Source: Tsukamurella pulmonis
Lineage (GTDB): Bacteria; Actinomycetota; Actinomycetes; Mycobacteriales; Mycobacteriaceae
DNA length: 64,000 bases
Direction: 5' to 3'
NCBI RefSeq assembly: GCF_900103175.1
Contig: NZ_FNLF01000002.1
Location: 1,116,001 to 1,180,000 of the forward strand
The position numbers and the translations under genes are program-made. The notes below the pieces were generated by a model. That model was not told where the DNA came from, did no database searches, and worked only from the letters and a program-made list of their open reading frames with translations. Below, in pieces: positions 33,211 to 42,627 of the stretch (its first letter is position 1; every line of letters begins with the position of its first letter).

Positions 33211-33256
33211 ATTTCGGGGCGGGAACTGACGTCCCGTTCACCGAAAGGGAGTGGCC

Positions 33257-34744
33257 ATGGCTCACGACGTGATCATCGTCGGCGCGGGGTTCGGCGGCAT
33301 GGGCGCCGCGATCGAACTGCTCGGCCGTGGCCGCAGCGACATCGTCATCCTCGAGCGCGAGGACGACCTGGGCGGGACGTGGCACGTCAACCACTACCCG
33401 GGCCTCGCGGTGGACATCGCCTCGGTCACCTACTCGTACTCCTTCGAGCCGAACCCGAACTGGTCGCGCCTCTACGCGCCGGGCTCCGAGCTCAAGGCCT
33501 ACGCGAGTCACGTCGCCGACAAGTACGGACTGCGGCCGCTGATGCGCTTCGGCGTCGACGTCACGGGCGCCGTCTGGGACCCGCAGGCCGCCGAGTGGGA
33601 GGTCACCGTCGTGCGCGAGGGCGGCCTCGAGCAGAAGCTGCGCACCCGCTACCTGATCACCGCCACCGGCTTCCTCAGCCAGCCCAAGCTCCCCGACATC
33701 GAGGGCATCGACGACTTCGCCGGCACCGTCATCCACAGCGCGCAGTGGGACGACGACGCCGACCTCACCGGCCGGCGGATCGGCGTCATCGGCACCGGCG
33801 CGACCGGCGTGCAGCTCGTGCCGGAGCTGGCGAAGCTCGCCGGGCACCTCACCGTCTTCCAGCGCACCCCGATCTGGGTGGTGCCCAAGGTCGACTTCCC
33901 GGTCCCGGGGCCGGTGAAGACGCTGTTCGGTCGCCTGCCCGTGACGCAACGCGCTGCGCGGCTGGCGAATTCGACGGCGCTGGAGGTGCTCAGCACCGTC
34001 GGCGTGCTCAACTACAAGTACGGCCACCGGTTCAACGATCTGGCCGCCGTTCTCGCGAAGGCGCACCTGCGCGCGCAGGTGCGCGACCCGCGGACCCGCG
34101 CGGCGCTCACCCCGTCGTACTCCTTCGGCTGCAAGCGGCCCACCTTCTCCAACACCTACTTCCCGACCTTCGGGCGGGAGAACGTGACCCTGGAGGCCTC
34201 GTCGATCGCGCGGGTGCTGCCGCACGGCATCGAGATGGCCGACGGCACCGTGCACGAGCTCGACGCCCTCGTGCTCGCCACCGGATTCTCGCTGTGGGAG
34301 AAGAACTTCCCGGCGATCGAGGTGATCGGCCGCGACGGCCGCGATCTCGGCGAGTTCTGGCGCGAGGGCCGGTTCCAGGCGTACGAGGGCATGGCCGTGC
34401 CGAAGTTCCCCAACTTCTTCAGCCTGCACAGCCCCTACAGCTACACCGGGCTGAGCTACTTCTGGACCATCGAGGCGCAGATGGTGCACCTGCGGCGCGT
34501 CTTCGACGAGATCGACCGCACCGGGGCGCGCACCGTCGAGGTGACCGAGCAGGCGAACGCGCGGTTCCTGGAGCAGATGAGCCACCGCCTGGAACGCTCG
34601 GTGTTCCAACTCGGTTCGTGCGAGGGCAGCCGCAGCTACTACTTCGACCCCCACGGCGAGGCGACGCTCCTGCGGCCCAGCTCCGTGCTCGGCGCCCGCC
34701 GCGACGCCCGCACCTTCCCGATCGACGACTACGCGTTCGCGTAA
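33257..34744 (+). CDS. Flavin-containing/Baeyer-Villiger monooxygenase
   Basis: This 495-residue enzyme has the FAD loop VGAGFGGMG (7-15), the Baeyer-Villiger fingerprint FAGTVIHSAQWD, and a second NADPH loop GVIGTGATGVQ. LATGFSLWE lies toward the C-terminus. It would insert oxygen into ketones or oxidise heteroatoms using NADPH and O2. The ATG at 33257 has AAAGGGAG at 6-nt spacing. Length fits type I Baeyer-Villiger enzymes. Substrate unknown; cyclic or steroid ketones are common for actinobacterial relatives. Confidence 0.88.
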   Translation: MAHDVIIVGAGFGGMGAAIELLGRGRSDIVILEREDDLGGTWHVNHYPGLAVDIASVTYSYSFEPNPNWSRLYAPGSELKAYASHVADKYGLRPLMRFGVDVTGAVWDPQAAEWEVTVVREGGLEQKLRTRYLITATGFLSQPKLPDIEGIDDFAGTVIHSAQWDDDADLTGRRIGVIGTGATGVQLVPELAKLAGHLTVFQRTPIWVVPKVDFPVPGPVKTLFGRLPVTQRAARLANSTALEVLSTVGVLNYKYGHRFNDLAAVLAKAHLRAQVRDPRTRAALTPSYSFGCKRPTFSNTYFPTFGRENVTLEASSIARVLPHGIEMADGTVHELDALVLATGFSLWEKNFPAIEVIGRDGRDLGEFWREGRFQAYEGMAVPKFPNFFSLHSPYSYTGLSYFWTIEAQMVHLRRVFDEIDRTGARTVEVTEQANARFLEQMSHRLERSVFQLGSCEGSRSYYFDPHGEATLLRPSSVLGARRDARTFPIDDYAFA

Positions 34745-34768
34745 CCGCCGATCGGGTGGGGGCGAGGG

Positions 34769-35218
34769 CTATTTCACCTCGAAGACGCCGGTGCAGGACG
34801 ACGGCGTGCCGCCCGGCACCCGCGGCGTGACGGTGCCGGTGAACTCGATGACGCCCGCGCCGGTGCGCAGGCCCGGGAACCACATGCCCGCGTGATCGGG
34901 GCCGAGGAGCGAACTGCCGATCTCGTGGTCCGTCGCGCCGGTGGTGCGGTTCTTCCAATCGATGCGCAGGTCGGTGGGGGTGGGGGCCGTGAACGTGGGG
35001 TCCCAGCGGCCGACGGTGACGTCGATCTGCCCGGGGACCGGGTGCAGGTAGCCGTCCTCACCGAGGCTGTGTCCCACGGAGAGGTCGGCGCCGCCGTCCT
35101 GCGCGGAGCAGATCGGCAGTTGCGCGCCCGGCGCCGCACCGGCGGCCGCGGGGAGGGCGAGTCCGCCGGCGAGAGCTGCACCGGCGGCGAGGGCGAGGGC
35201 GGAGCGGGTGTGAATCAT
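34769..35218 (-). CDS. Secreted hypothetical protein
   Basis: The 149-residue precursor has a clear Sec signal peptide (MIHTRSALALAAGAALAGG with cleavage after AGA near residue 28). The mature part of about 120 residues contains two Cys, in PICSAQ near its start and SSCTGVF near its end, which could form a disulfide. The rest looks beta-rich (DLRIDWKNRTTG, GVIEFTGTVTPR). I recognise no family. The gene converges on the monooxygenase gene and lies upstream of nothing obviously related. Confidence 0.7.
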   Translation of the reverse strand: MIHTRSALALAAGAALAGGLALPAAAGAAPGAQLPICSAQDGGADLSVGHSLGEDGYLHPVPGQIDVTVGRWDPTFTAPTPTDLRIDWKNRTTGATDHEIGSSLLGPDHAGMWFPGLRTGAGVIEFTGTVTPRVPGGTPSSCTGVFEVK

Positions 35219-35278
35219 GCGATCTCCTTTGCTCGAATCATTGCCTTCGCTCAGAGATCGTCGGGGTGTTTGCGAGCG

Positions 35279-35899
35279 TTACGCGTCGAGGAGTGCGAGC
35301 ACCGCGTCGGCGGCCTTCGCGGGCGCGCCGGACTTCGCGGGCGCCAGGTCGTGCGCGGCCGCGACCTCGACGATCGTCGTCGGGCCGGCGATGAGCGCCG
35401 CGGCGTCCGCCAGCTCCTCCGGCGAGGCGAAGGGATCGCGCCTGCCGTGCACCAGCACCGTCGGGATCGTGATGTCCGGCAGGTGCGCCGTGCGCGCCTT
35501 CTCCGGCCGCCCCGGCGGGTGCAGGGGGTAGGAGAGGAGCAGCAGCCCGTCGGGCCCGGGCAGGTTCGCGGAGGCGCCCTCCGCGACGGCCATCGACGCC
35601 ATGCGCCCGCCGTAGCTGTGCCCGCCCCACAGGATCGGCCCCTCGAGCTCGAGCACCCGCGCCGTCTCGGCGAAGGCGGCCCGGTCGGCCGCCTGCCCCG
35701 ACGGTGACGGCGGCCCCTTCGGCCGCTGCCGCCGGAACGGCAGGTCGATGCGGACCGTGCACACCCCGCGCCGCGCCAGCTCCTCGCCGAGCAGCCGCAG
35801 CATGGCCTGATCGCGGTTGCCGCCGGCGCCGTGCGCCAGGACCAGGGTCGCGCGGGCGTCCTCGGAGCCTTCGGGGTCGTGAATCGAGAGCCAGGTCAC
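35279..35899 (-). CDS. Alpha/beta hydrolase (dienelactone-hydrolase-like)
   Basis: This 206-residue hydrolase has an LVLAHGAGGN oxyanion loop, the nucleophile Ser in GGHSYGGR, an acid near VHGRRDPFASPEE, and a terminal His in AAHDLAP. It is a small single-domain alpha/beta hydrolase, similar to the KANL3/Tex30-like group. The substrate is unknown. It is divergent to the CoA-transferase family III gene. Confidence 0.82.
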   Translation of the reverse strand: MTWLSIHDPEGSEDARATLVLAHGAGGNRDQAMLRLLGEELARRGVCTVRIDLPFRRQRPKGPPSPSGQAADRAAFAETARVLELEGPILWGGHSYGGRMASMAVAEGASANLPGPDGLLLLSYPLHPPGRPEKARTAHLPDITIPTVLVHGRRDPFASPEELADAAALIAGPTTIVEVAAAHDLAPAKSGAPAKAADAVLALLDA

Positions 35900-35932
35900 C
35901 CTCCCAGCCTACGGGCAAGTTAACGTGCATTC

Positions 35933-37030
35933 ATGACTGATTCGAAGCAGGGTCCCCTCGCGGGACTGAAGGTGGTCGAGTTCGCCGGTCTCGGCCCCGC
36001 CCCGCACGCCGCGATGCTCCTCGCCGACCAGGGCGCCGACGTCGTCTCGGTGCAGCGCCCCGGGGTCGGCGTGGCCGGCCTGACGGGTAAGCCGTCGGGC
36101 GTCAAGCGCGGCCGCACCATCGTCGAGGCCGACCTGAAGAACCCCGACGACATCGCGACCATCCTCGAGCTGATCGACCGCGCCGACGTGATCGTCGAGG
36201 GCTTCCGCCCCGGCGTCATGGAGCGCCTCGGCCTCGGGCCGGACGTCGTGCTCGAGCGCAACCCGCGCATCGTCTTCGCCCGGATGACCGGCTGGGGCCA
36301 GGACGGCCCGTTCGCGCAGCGCGCCGGTCACGACATGAACTACATCTCGCTCACCGGCCTGCTGCACGCCATCGGCCGCCGGGGCGAGCGCCCGGTGCCG
36401 CCGCTCAACCTCGTCGGCGACTTCGCGGGCGGCTCGATGTTCCTCGTCTTCGGCGTGCTCGCGGCGCTCTACGAGCGCAACACGTCGGGCAAGGGGCAGG
36501 TCATCGACGTGGCGATGGTCGACGGTGCCTCCCTCATCGGGCAGATGCAGTGGGACTTCCGGGGCCAGGGCATCTGGAGCGACGAGCGCGGCGTGAACAC
36601 CCTCGACGGCGGTGCGCCCTTCTACGACACCTACGAGACCTCCGACGGCAAGTACGTCTCCGTCGGCGCGATCGAGCCGCAGTTCTTCGCGGAGCTGCTG
36701 GCCAAGCTCGAGCTCAAGCAGGAGGATCTGCCCTTCCAGCTCGACCAGGCGCGCTGGCCCGAGCTGCGCGCCGCGCTCGAGGCGGCGATCAAGACGAAGA
36801 CGCGCGACGAGTGGGCGGAGATCTTCTTCGACTCGGACGCCTGCGTCGCGCCGATCCTCACCTTCGAGGAGGCCTCGCAGCACCCGCACATGGCGGCGCG
36901 CGGCAACCTGCAGGAGATCGGGGGAGCGATGGCGCCGATGCCCGCGCCGCGCTTCTCGCGCACCCCCGCCGGGGTGCCGGACGCGCCGAACCCGGAGGCC
37001 GTCGACCCGTCGACGCTCTGGCGGGACTGA
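35933..37030 (+). CDS. CoA-transferase family III protein, alpha-methylacyl-CoA racemase-like
   Basis: The 365-residue protein has the family start LAGLKVVEFAGLGPAPHAAMLLADQGADVV, here noted in part, and GWGQDGPFAQRAGHDMNYI, which carries the catalytic His of alpha-methylacyl-CoA racemases. A DFAGG segment follows with the usual Asp. It would epimerise 2-methyl-branched acyl-CoA, as needed to degrade branched fatty acids or sterol side chains. CoA transfer is an alternative in this family, but the GHDMNYI pattern favours the racemase. Confidence 0.85.
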   Translation: MTDSKQGPLAGLKVVEFAGLGPAPHAAMLLADQGADVVSVQRPGVGVAGLTGKPSGVKRGRTIVEADLKNPDDIATILELIDRADVIVEGFRPGVMERLGLGPDVVLERNPRIVFARMTGWGQDGPFAQRAGHDMNYISLTGLLHAIGRRGERPVPPLNLVGDFAGGSMFLVFGVLAALYERNTSGKGQVIDVAMVDGASLIGQMQWDFRGQGIWSDERGVNTLDGGAPFYDTYETSDGKYVSVGAIEPQFFAELLAKLELKQEDLPFQLDQARWPELRAALEAAIKTKTRDEWAEIFFDSDACVAPILTFEEASQHPHMAARGNLQEIGGAMAPMPAPRFSRTPAGVPDAPNPEAVDPSTLWRD

Positions 37031-37036
37031 GAACTC

Positions 37037-37104
37037 GGAGAATCGGCCGATTTCGCGGTGGCGCCGGATATCCACGGCGCCGACCGGAAATCGGCCGATT
37101 CTCC
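37037..37104. terminator. Long inverted repeat between convergent genes
   Basis: Arms 37037-37054 and 37087-37104 are perfectly complementary over 18 bp. Each contains the 12-nt self-palindrome AATCGGCCGATT, and an inner imperfect GC-rich stem lies in the 32-nt spacer. It sits between the stop codons of the racemase-like and the serine-protease genes, so it probably terminates both transcripts. The unusual doubled palindrome may instead be a mobile or protein-binding repeat. Confidence 0.6.
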
Positions 37105-37117
37105 TCAGAAGGGGCGT

Positions 37118-37825
37118 CTACCCGACGACGAGTGAGGTGCCGGTCGCGCGCAGTGCCGAGCCCAGGTCGTAGAACAGCGAGCCGCTGCGGGTGAGCGGGC
37201 CGTCGAACGTGGCGGCGCGGCTGGCGATCCCGAGGGCGGCGTTGTCCGAGGTGCGGATCAGCGGCCCGCCGCTGTCGCCCACCTGGACGGGGATCGTGGT
37301 GGCGATGTAGCCGCCGTCCACGCTGACCACCGAACCGCAGCGCCAGCCCGACGAGACGCCCTGGCTGCAGACCGGATCGCCCGGCCGGGCCGTGCCCACC
37401 GAGGTCGGCCGGACACGGCCGCCCGGGGTGGCCTTCGCGAGCTTCGGATCGAGGGTGAACACGCCCCAGTCGGGGGCGTCGGGCACCTCGAACATGTCGG
37501 ACTTGGTCAGTCGCGGCGAGGACGAGCCGGCGTTCACTCCGACGATCCGACCGTCGACGACGACCTGCTGGCCCTGCGCACCGCAGTGGCCGGCGTACAG
37601 GCCCACGCGGGTGCCGTCGGGGCGCTGGCCGACGAAGCCGACGGTGCAGCCGCGGCCGTCGGCGACGTTCCCGACGAGCTTGGTGACGGTGAGCACCGAA
37701 CTGCCGGGGACCACGGAGGCCACCGGCTCCGCCTGTGCGGCGGCGGGGACGAGCGCGGCGACGCCGCCGAGGACGGCCACGGATGCCGCGAGGGTCCTCG
37801 GGTACGACGTGATGGTGCGGCGCAT
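37118..37825 (-). CDS. Secreted trypsin-like serine protease
   Basis: This 235-residue precursor has a signal peptide (MRRTITSYPRTLAASVAVLGG, cleavage after AQA near residue 32). The S1-type triad is visible as His in YAGHCG, Asp in APDWGVF and Ser in VGDSGGPL. Two Cys pairs probably form disulfides. It would be an extracellular chymotrypsin-like protease. The ATG at 37825 follows GAGGAGGATC, a strong ribosome-binding site; the open frame further upstream is not used. Confidence 0.85.
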   Translation of the reverse strand: MRRTITSYPRTLAASVAVLGGVAALVPAAAQAEPVASVVPGSSVLTVTKLVGNVADGRGCTVGFVGQRPDGTRVGLYAGHCGAQGQQVVVDGRIVGVNAGSSSPRLTKSDMFEVPDAPDWGVFTLDPKLAKATPGGRVRPTSVGTARPGDPVCSQGVSSGWRCGSVVSVDGGYIATTIPVQVGDSGGPLIRTSDNAALGIASRAATFDGPLTRSGSLFYDLGSALRATGTSLVVG

Positions 37826-37945
37826 GATCCTCCTCGGGTCGGCGCAAGACTGTGCGACGGTAGCGTGCCACACGCCACACCGCCTGTAAACCGAGTGATC
37901 GATGATGCGCAGATTAACTCATGTGACTCGAGTTGTGTGATGGAC

Positions 37946-38428
37946 TCACTTCGAGGGCTTGGGTGTGACCCAGGTCGTGATCTTCGCGTGCACCACCTCG
38001 GTGCCCTTCTTGTCGCGGATCGCGATGTCGACCGGCACCTCGCGCCCCGTGGTGATCGCGTCCCAGTCGACGTCCTCGGCCAGCGTGGCCGTCGCGACGA
38101 GCGAGGACTCGGCCTTGGCGAGGTAGTCGACGGTCATGGACTTGGGCAGCCAGCGGTGGGTGCCCGGCGTGGACGCCTCCATCACCATGCCCATGCCCAC
38201 CTCGGCGAGGTTGCAGGCGGCGATGGCGTGGAACGTGCCGATGTGGTTCTGCACGAACCACCACTTCGGCCCGTGGACGACGGCGCGGCCGTACTCGATC
38301 TCGGAGATGTAGGGGGTCACGGAGGCGAAGTAGGGCGCCTTGAGGGAGGCGGCGGCGGAGAAGGCCAGCTTGCCGAGCGGCTTGTCGCTGAGTGTGCGCC
38401 ACATCTTGAACGTGGAGGTGTCGGTCAT
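37946..38428 (-). CDS. DUF4442-like hot-dog thioesterase
   Basis: The 160-residue protein has the hot-dog pattern of DUF4442/YiiD-type thioesterase-like proteins. It shows ISEIEYGRAVVHGPKWWFVQNHIGTFHAIA, here quoted only through WWFVQNHIGT, then an acidic/His helix with HAIAACNLAE and the LPKSMTVDYLAKAES strand. It probably hydrolyses or binds acyl-CoA. A TAAGAT hexamer 6 nt upstream of the ATG on the minus strand suggests a leaderless transcript, and a CTTAC/GTAAG inverted repeat (38437-38452) overlaps it. Confidence 0.75.
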   Translation of the reverse strand: MTDTSTFKMWRTLSDKPLGKLAFSAAASLKAPYFASVTPYISEIEYGRAVVHGPKWWFVQNHIGTFHAIAACNLAEVGMGMVMEASTPGTHRWLPKSMTVDYLAKAESSLVATATLAEDVDWDAITTGREVPVDIAIRDKKGTEVVHAKITTWVTPKPSK

Positions 38429-38530
38429 GGACGTATCTTACCGCAGAGTAAGTTAGGGCGCCCGCCGCAGTGCGGTATCGCCGTGGTGGCGCGTACGCTG
38501 ATCGGCACACTCGAGTGAATGGGGAGATTG

Positions 38531-39292
38531 ATGACCGAAAGTGACGGCCGGAACGACCAGAATCCGACCGAGCAGGCCGGGCCGAGTCAGGACCCGTACG
38601 CCCAGAGCCCCTACGGACAGAGCCCGTACGGACAGAACCCGTCGGGTCAGGATCCGTACACGCAGAGCCCGTACGCCCAGAACGCCGATCCGTTCAGCAA
38701 GGAGCAGCCGGCCCCGGGCTACCCGCAGCAGTCTGCCCCTCCCGCCTACGGGCAGCAGGCCTACGGACAGGAGGTCTCCGGGCAGCAGGCCTGCGGACAG
38801 CCGGCCTCCGGGCAGCAGGCCTTCGGGCAGCCGGTCCACGACCAGTCCGCCTTCGGTCAGCCCGGTCAGCCGTACCCGGGCTACCCCCAGCCCGGCTACC
38901 CCCAGCCCGGCTACTCCCAGCCCGGCTACGGCGGGGCGCCGACCTCGCGGCCCGGCACGATCATCGGGGCGGCCGTGGTGCTGATCGTGGTCGGCCTGAT
39001 CTGCGCGCTGGTCGGTGCGCTCACGCTGCTCGGTTCGGGGGAGGCGCTCGAGGGCGAGGACGCCGCGTTCGCGGCCGGCTTCCTCGGCGCGGCGATCCTC
39101 GGCCTCGTCGGATCGCTCGGCGGCATCGCCACGGGCATCGGCCTGCTGCTCAAGCGTTCGCGGATCATCGCGATCCTCGCCACCGTCGCCTCCGTGCTGA
39201 TGGCGTTCACCTGCATCGGCCTCATCGCCACCGTCGCGGTGCCGATCCTGCTCTGGGCGCCGGAGTCCTCGCGCCGCTGGTTCACCGCCTGA
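38531..39292 (+). CDS. Membrane protein with Gln/Gly/Pro-rich repeats
   Basis: The 253-residue protein starts at ATG after GGGGAG. Residues 1-140 are low complexity, built of imperfect repeats SPYGQ, QQAxGQ/GQPxxGQ and PGYPQPGY, and are probably disordered. Residues 145-245 contain three or four hydrophobic segments separated by short loops. Such Q/P/Y-rich N-termini before a small membrane domain are common in actinobacterial cell-envelope or division-associated proteins. No catalytic motif is visible; function unknown. Confidence 0.75.
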   Translation: MTESDGRNDQNPTEQAGPSQDPYAQSPYGQSPYGQNPSGQDPYTQSPYAQNADPFSKEQPAPGYPQQSAPPAYGQQAYGQEVSGQQACGQPASGQQAFGQPVHDQSAFGQPGQPYPGYPQPGYPQPGYSQPGYGGAPTSRPGTIIGAAVVLIVVGLICALVGALTLLGSGEALEGEDAAFAAGFLGAAILGLVGSLGGIATGIGLLLKRSRIIAILATVASVLMAFTCIGLIATVAVPILLWAPESSRRWFTA

Positions 39293-39304
39293 CCGGACGG
39301 CCCG

Positions 39305-40315
39305 TCACCGCGGCGGGGCCGCCGCGAGCGCGGCGAAACCGTCGCGGGCCAGCCGGACGATGCTCTCGCGCACCGTCGGCCAGTACCGCGAGCGCACGCT
39401 GACCGGCGTGCCGTGTCCGGCACCGTCGAGCTCGACGAGCAGCGACGGTGCCCCGAGAGCGCGCGCCGCCGCCACGAAGTCCACGGATTCGCTCGCGGGG
39501 ACCACCGTGTCCTTGGAGCCGTGGATCGCCACCGACGGCATGAGCGGATCGATCCGCTGGATGGGGTTCGCCAGCGCGTAGCGCTCGGGCACCTGGTCGG
39601 GCATCCCGCCCAGCGCCTTGCGCACGTGGTCGTTCAGGCGCGACGAGGTGCGCATGTCCAGCACGCCCGCCATAGCCACGAAGGCGCGGGGAACCACGGT
39701 CGGGCCGCCGCCGGCCGGCCAGGTGACCCCGGGCGCCCCGGCCGGCAGGGTGCGCCGCGAGGCCGCCCACGCGGCGAGCTGGCCGCCCGCGCTGTGCCCG
39801 ACCAGGATCACGTTCGTCGGGTCCAGGGCGGGCGCGTTCTGTGCGAGCGCCGGCACGAAGTCGACGGCGTACCCGACGTCGGTGAACGTCGTCGACCAAC
39901 CGCCGCCCGAGCCCACGCGGCGGTACTCGACGTTCCACACCGCCAGGCCCTCGGCCTGCAGCGCCCGCGCGACCTCGGCCGTGTACCCGGCGCTCGAGCG
40001 GTTCTTCCAGCCGCCGCCGTGGATGAGCACCACCACGGGGACACTGCGCGGCGCGTGCGCGCCGCGCGGCAGGTAGAGGTTGCCGTAGTTCTGCCGGGGA
40101 TCGGCGTTCGGCGCGGGGTAGCGGTAGCGGACCGCGTCGTCGCGCACCGCCGCTGCCGGTCGCGGGACGATCGGCTCCAGTGAGGGTGACGCGCTGACGG
40201 AGGTCGACGGTCCGCCGGGGCCGCCCGGGTCGACGGCGCAGCCGACGAGTCCGGCGCCCAAGGACCCCACCAGGATCAGCGCGCCCAGCTTCGGCGCGAC
40301 GCGCTGCTCGGTCAT
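39305..40315 (-). CDS. Lipoprotein carboxylesterase (alpha/beta hydrolase)
   Basis: About 336 residues from the ATG at 40315. A lipoprotein signal ends in LVGCAVDP, so it is predicted to be lipid-anchored on the outside of the membrane. The alpha/beta hydrolase domain has LIHGGGW (oxyanion hole, HSL/carboxylesterase type), nucleophile Ser in VGHSAGGQ, Asp in HGSKDTVVP, and His in DGAGHGTP. It would hydrolyse esters. The open frame upstream of 40315 runs into the S10 promoter region and is not coding. Confidence 0.85.
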   Translation of the reverse strand: MTEQRVAPKLGALILVGSLGAGLVGCAVDPGGPGGPSTSVSASPSLEPIVPRPAAAVRDDAVRYRYPAPNADPRQNYGNLYLPRGAHAPRSVPVVVLIHGGGWKNRSSAGYTAEVARALQAEGLAVWNVEYRRVGSGGGWSTTFTDVGYAVDFVPALAQNAPALDPTNVILVGHSAGGQLAAWAASRRTLPAGAPGVTWPAGGGPTVVPRAFVAMAGVLDMRTSSRLNDHVRKALGGMPDQVPERYALANPIQRIDPLMPSVAIHGSKDTVVPASESVDFVAAARALGAPSLLVELDGAGHGTPVSVRSRYWPTVRESIVRLARDGFAALAAAPPR

Positions 40316-40675
40316 GACCACATTCTTCCAGAGCGGCCGTTCGGGCGGCTGTGACGCGAATCGCACGCAGCGGATCGACCGGTTCGATTTGAAGAACGGG
40401 CCGGAGCAGTGCATACTGGTCGGGTTGCCTTGTCGGGCGGCGCGGTCCCCTGTGGATCGTCCCACCGGCTTCGGTATCGCCCGGCACCCCTTGCGGGAGC
40501 CACCGGAACACACGGCGGAGTATGAGCGCCAGCGCGACACGCCCGACCGCGTGGACCGGAGCAATTTGACACATGAACAGCGTCGATCGACTTTTCAGCG
40601 GGATACGTTCCCGCAGGTTTTTCAGCTGTCCGTGTGTCTGGCAATACGTGAACACTTGACGGAAGAGGACACAGC
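40316..40675 (+). promoter_or_regulatory. S10 operon promoter and leader
   Basis: The 360-nt gap holds TTGAAG at 40389-40394 and CATACT at 40412-40417 with a 17-nt spacer, followed five nt later by GGTTGCCT (40423-40430). The transcript would have a leader of about 250 nt before the rpsJ GTG. The leader may contain an autoregulatory structure, as in other S10 operons, but I cannot assign one by eye. The same GGTTGCCT block follows the -10 boxes of the rplN and rpsH operons. Confidence 0.7.
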
Positions 40676-40981
40676 GTGGCGGGACAGAAGATCCGCATCA
40701 GGCTCAAGGCCTATGACCATGAGGCGATCGACGCGTCTGCTCGGAAGATCGTCGAGACCGTGACCCGCACCGGCGCCCGCGTGGTCGGTCCCGTGCCGCT
40801 GCCGACGGAGAAGAACGTGTACTGCGTCATCCGTTCGCCGCACAAGTACAAGGACTCGCGCGAGCACTTCGAGATGCGTACGCACAAGCGGCTGATCGAC
40901 ATCCTGGACCCGACGCCGAAGACGGTCGACGCGCTCATGCGCATCGACCTGCCGGCCAGCGTCGACGTGAACATCCAGTAA
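40676..40981 (+). CDS. rpsJ: 30S ribosomal protein S10
   Basis: This 101-residue protein of the 30S head is also NusE in transcription antitermination. It shows [18 protein letters not shown] and the loop [14 protein letters not shown]. It starts at GTG after AGAGGACACAGC and is the first gene of the S10 operon. Confidence 0.98.
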   Translation: MAGQKIRIRLKAYDHEAIDASARKIVETVTRTGARVVGPVPLPTEKNVYCVIRSPHKYKDSREHFEMRTHKRLIDILDPTPKTVDALMRIDLPASVDVNIQ

Positions 40982-41000
40982 GCGGCTGCGGAGAATCGAT

Positions 41001-41666
41001 ATGACTGAGAACAAGATCAAGGGAATCCTGGGCACCAAGCTCGGCATGACCCAGGTCTTCGACGAGAACAACCGGGTCGTCCCGGTCACCGTCGTCAAGG
41101 CCGGGCCGAACGTGGTCACCCAGATCCGTACCCAGGCCGCTGACGGCTACGACGCCGTGCAGCTCGCCTTCGGCGCCATCGACCCGCGCAAGGTGAACAA
41201 GCCCGTCTCGGGCCAGTTCGCCAAGGCCGGCGTCACGCCGCGTCGCCACATCGCCGAGCTGCGGCTCGCCGATGCCGACGCCGCCGCCGACTACGAGGTC
41301 GGCCAGGAGCTGGGTGCCGACGTCTTCGAGGCCGGAAACTTCGTCGACGTCACCGGCATCAGCAAGGGCAAGGGCTACGCCGGCGTCATGAAGCGCCACG
41401 GCTTCGCCGGTCTCGGCGCCAGCCACGGCGCGCAGGCCGTGCACCGTGCCCCCGGTTCCATCGGTGGCTGCGCCACCCCCGGCCGCGTCTTCAAGGGCGT
41501 GCGCATGGCCGGCCGCATGGGCTCCGACAAGGTGACCACGCAGAACCTGTCCGTGTTCAAGGTGGACGCCGACGCCGGCGTCCTGCTGATCAAGGGCGCC
41601 ATCCCCGGTCGCAAGGGCGGCCTCGTGATGGTCCGTACCGCTGTGAAGGGTGGTGCTCGCGCATGA
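41001..41666 (+). CDS. rplC: 50S ribosomal protein L3
   Basis: The 221-residue protein begins with [16 protein letters not shown] and carries the GHQKVTTQNL-like loop ([14 protein letters not shown]). It sits near the peptidyl-transferase centre. Its stop overlaps the rplD start by ATGA. Confidence 0.98.
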   Translation: MTENKIKGILGTKLGMTQVFDENNRVVPVTVVKAGPNVVTQIRTQAADGYDAVQLAFGAIDPRKVNKPVSGQFAKAGVTPRRHIAELRLADADAAADYEVGQELGADVFEAGNFVDVTGISKGKGYAGVMKRHGFAGLGASHGAQAVHRAPGSIGGCATPGRVFKGVRMAGRMGSDKVTTQNLSVFKVDADAGVLLIKGAIPGRKGGLVMVRTAVKGGARA

Positions 41667-42316
41667 GCAAGCTGACTCTTGATGTCAAGACCGCCGACGG
41701 CAAGACCGACGGCACCGTCGATCTCCCCGCCGAGATCTTCGACGTCGAGCCCAACATCGCGCTGATGCACCAGGTGGTCGTCGCGCAGCTCGCCGCTGCG
41801 CGCGCCGGCACCCACGCCACCAAGACCCGCGGCGAGGTCCGCGGCGGTGGCCGTAAGCCGTACCGCCAGAAGGGCACCGGCCGCGCCCGTCAGGGCTCGA
41901 CCCGCGCGCCGCAGTTCGCCGGCGGTGGCACCGTCCACGGCCCGCAGCCGCGCGACTACAGCCAGCGCACCCCGAAGAAGATGAAGGCCGCCGCCCTGCG
42001 CGGTGCCCTCACCGACCGGGTTCGCGAGGACCGTATCCACGTCGTCACCGAGCTGGTGGCCGGCCAGGAGGCGTCGACCAAGACCGCCCGCCTGTTCCTG
42101 GCCGCGCTGTCGGAGCGCAAGAAGTTCCTCGTGGTCGTCGGCCGCGAGGACCTGACCGCGCAGCGCAGCGTCCAGAACCTGCCGAACGCGAAGTGGATCT
42201 ACGCCGACCAGCTCAACACCTACGACGTCCTGGACGCCGATGACCTGGTGTTCAGCCGCGAGGCTCTGGGTTCGTTCATCGCGAGCGCCACGAAGACCGA
42301 GGAGGCGAACGCCTGA
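41663..42316 (+). CDS. rplD: 50S ribosomal protein L4
   Basis: This 217-residue protein lines the exit tunnel with its loop ([20 protein letters not shown]). In many bacteria L4 represses its own operon by binding the S10 leader. It overlaps rplC and rplW (stop TGATG). Confidence 0.98.
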   Translation: MSKLTLDVKTADGKTDGTVDLPAEIFDVEPNIALMHQVVVAQLAAARAGTHATKTRGEVRGGGRKPYRQKGTGRARQGSTRAPQFAGGGTVHGPQPRDYSQRTPKKMKAAALRGALTDRVREDRIHVVTELVAGQEASTKTARLFLAALSERKKFLVVVGREDLTAQRSVQNLPNAKWIYADQLNTYDVLDADDLVFSREALGSFIASATKTEEANA

Positions 42317-42627
42317 TGGCTACCGCAACCATCCCCGCCGACCCGCGGGACATCCTGCTCGCGCCGGTGATCTCCGAGAAGGCCTACGGCCTCATCGAGG
42401 AGAACACGTACACCTTCGTGGTGCACCCGGACGCGAACAAGACGCAGATCAAGATCGCCGTGGAGAAGGTCTTCGGCGTCAAGGTCGACAGCGTCAACAC
42501 CTTGAACCGCCAGGGCAAGCGCAAGCGCACCCGTGCCGGTTACGGTCAGCGCAAGAGCACCAAGCGCGCCATCGTGACCCTGAGCGCCGACAGCAAGCCC
42601 ATCGACATCTTCGGAGGCGCGAGCTAA
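42316..42627 (+). CDS. rplW: 50S ribosomal protein L23
   Basis: This 103-residue protein at the tunnel exit shows [21 protein letters not shown] (in part) and [15 protein letters not shown]. It docks trigger factor and SRP. It overlaps rplD and is directly followed by rplB. Confidence 0.97.
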   Translation: MATATIPADPRDILLAPVISEKAYGLIEENTYTFVVHPDANKTQIKIAVEKVFGVKVDSVNTLNRQGKRKRTRAGYGQRKSTKRAIVTLSADSKPIDIFGGAS

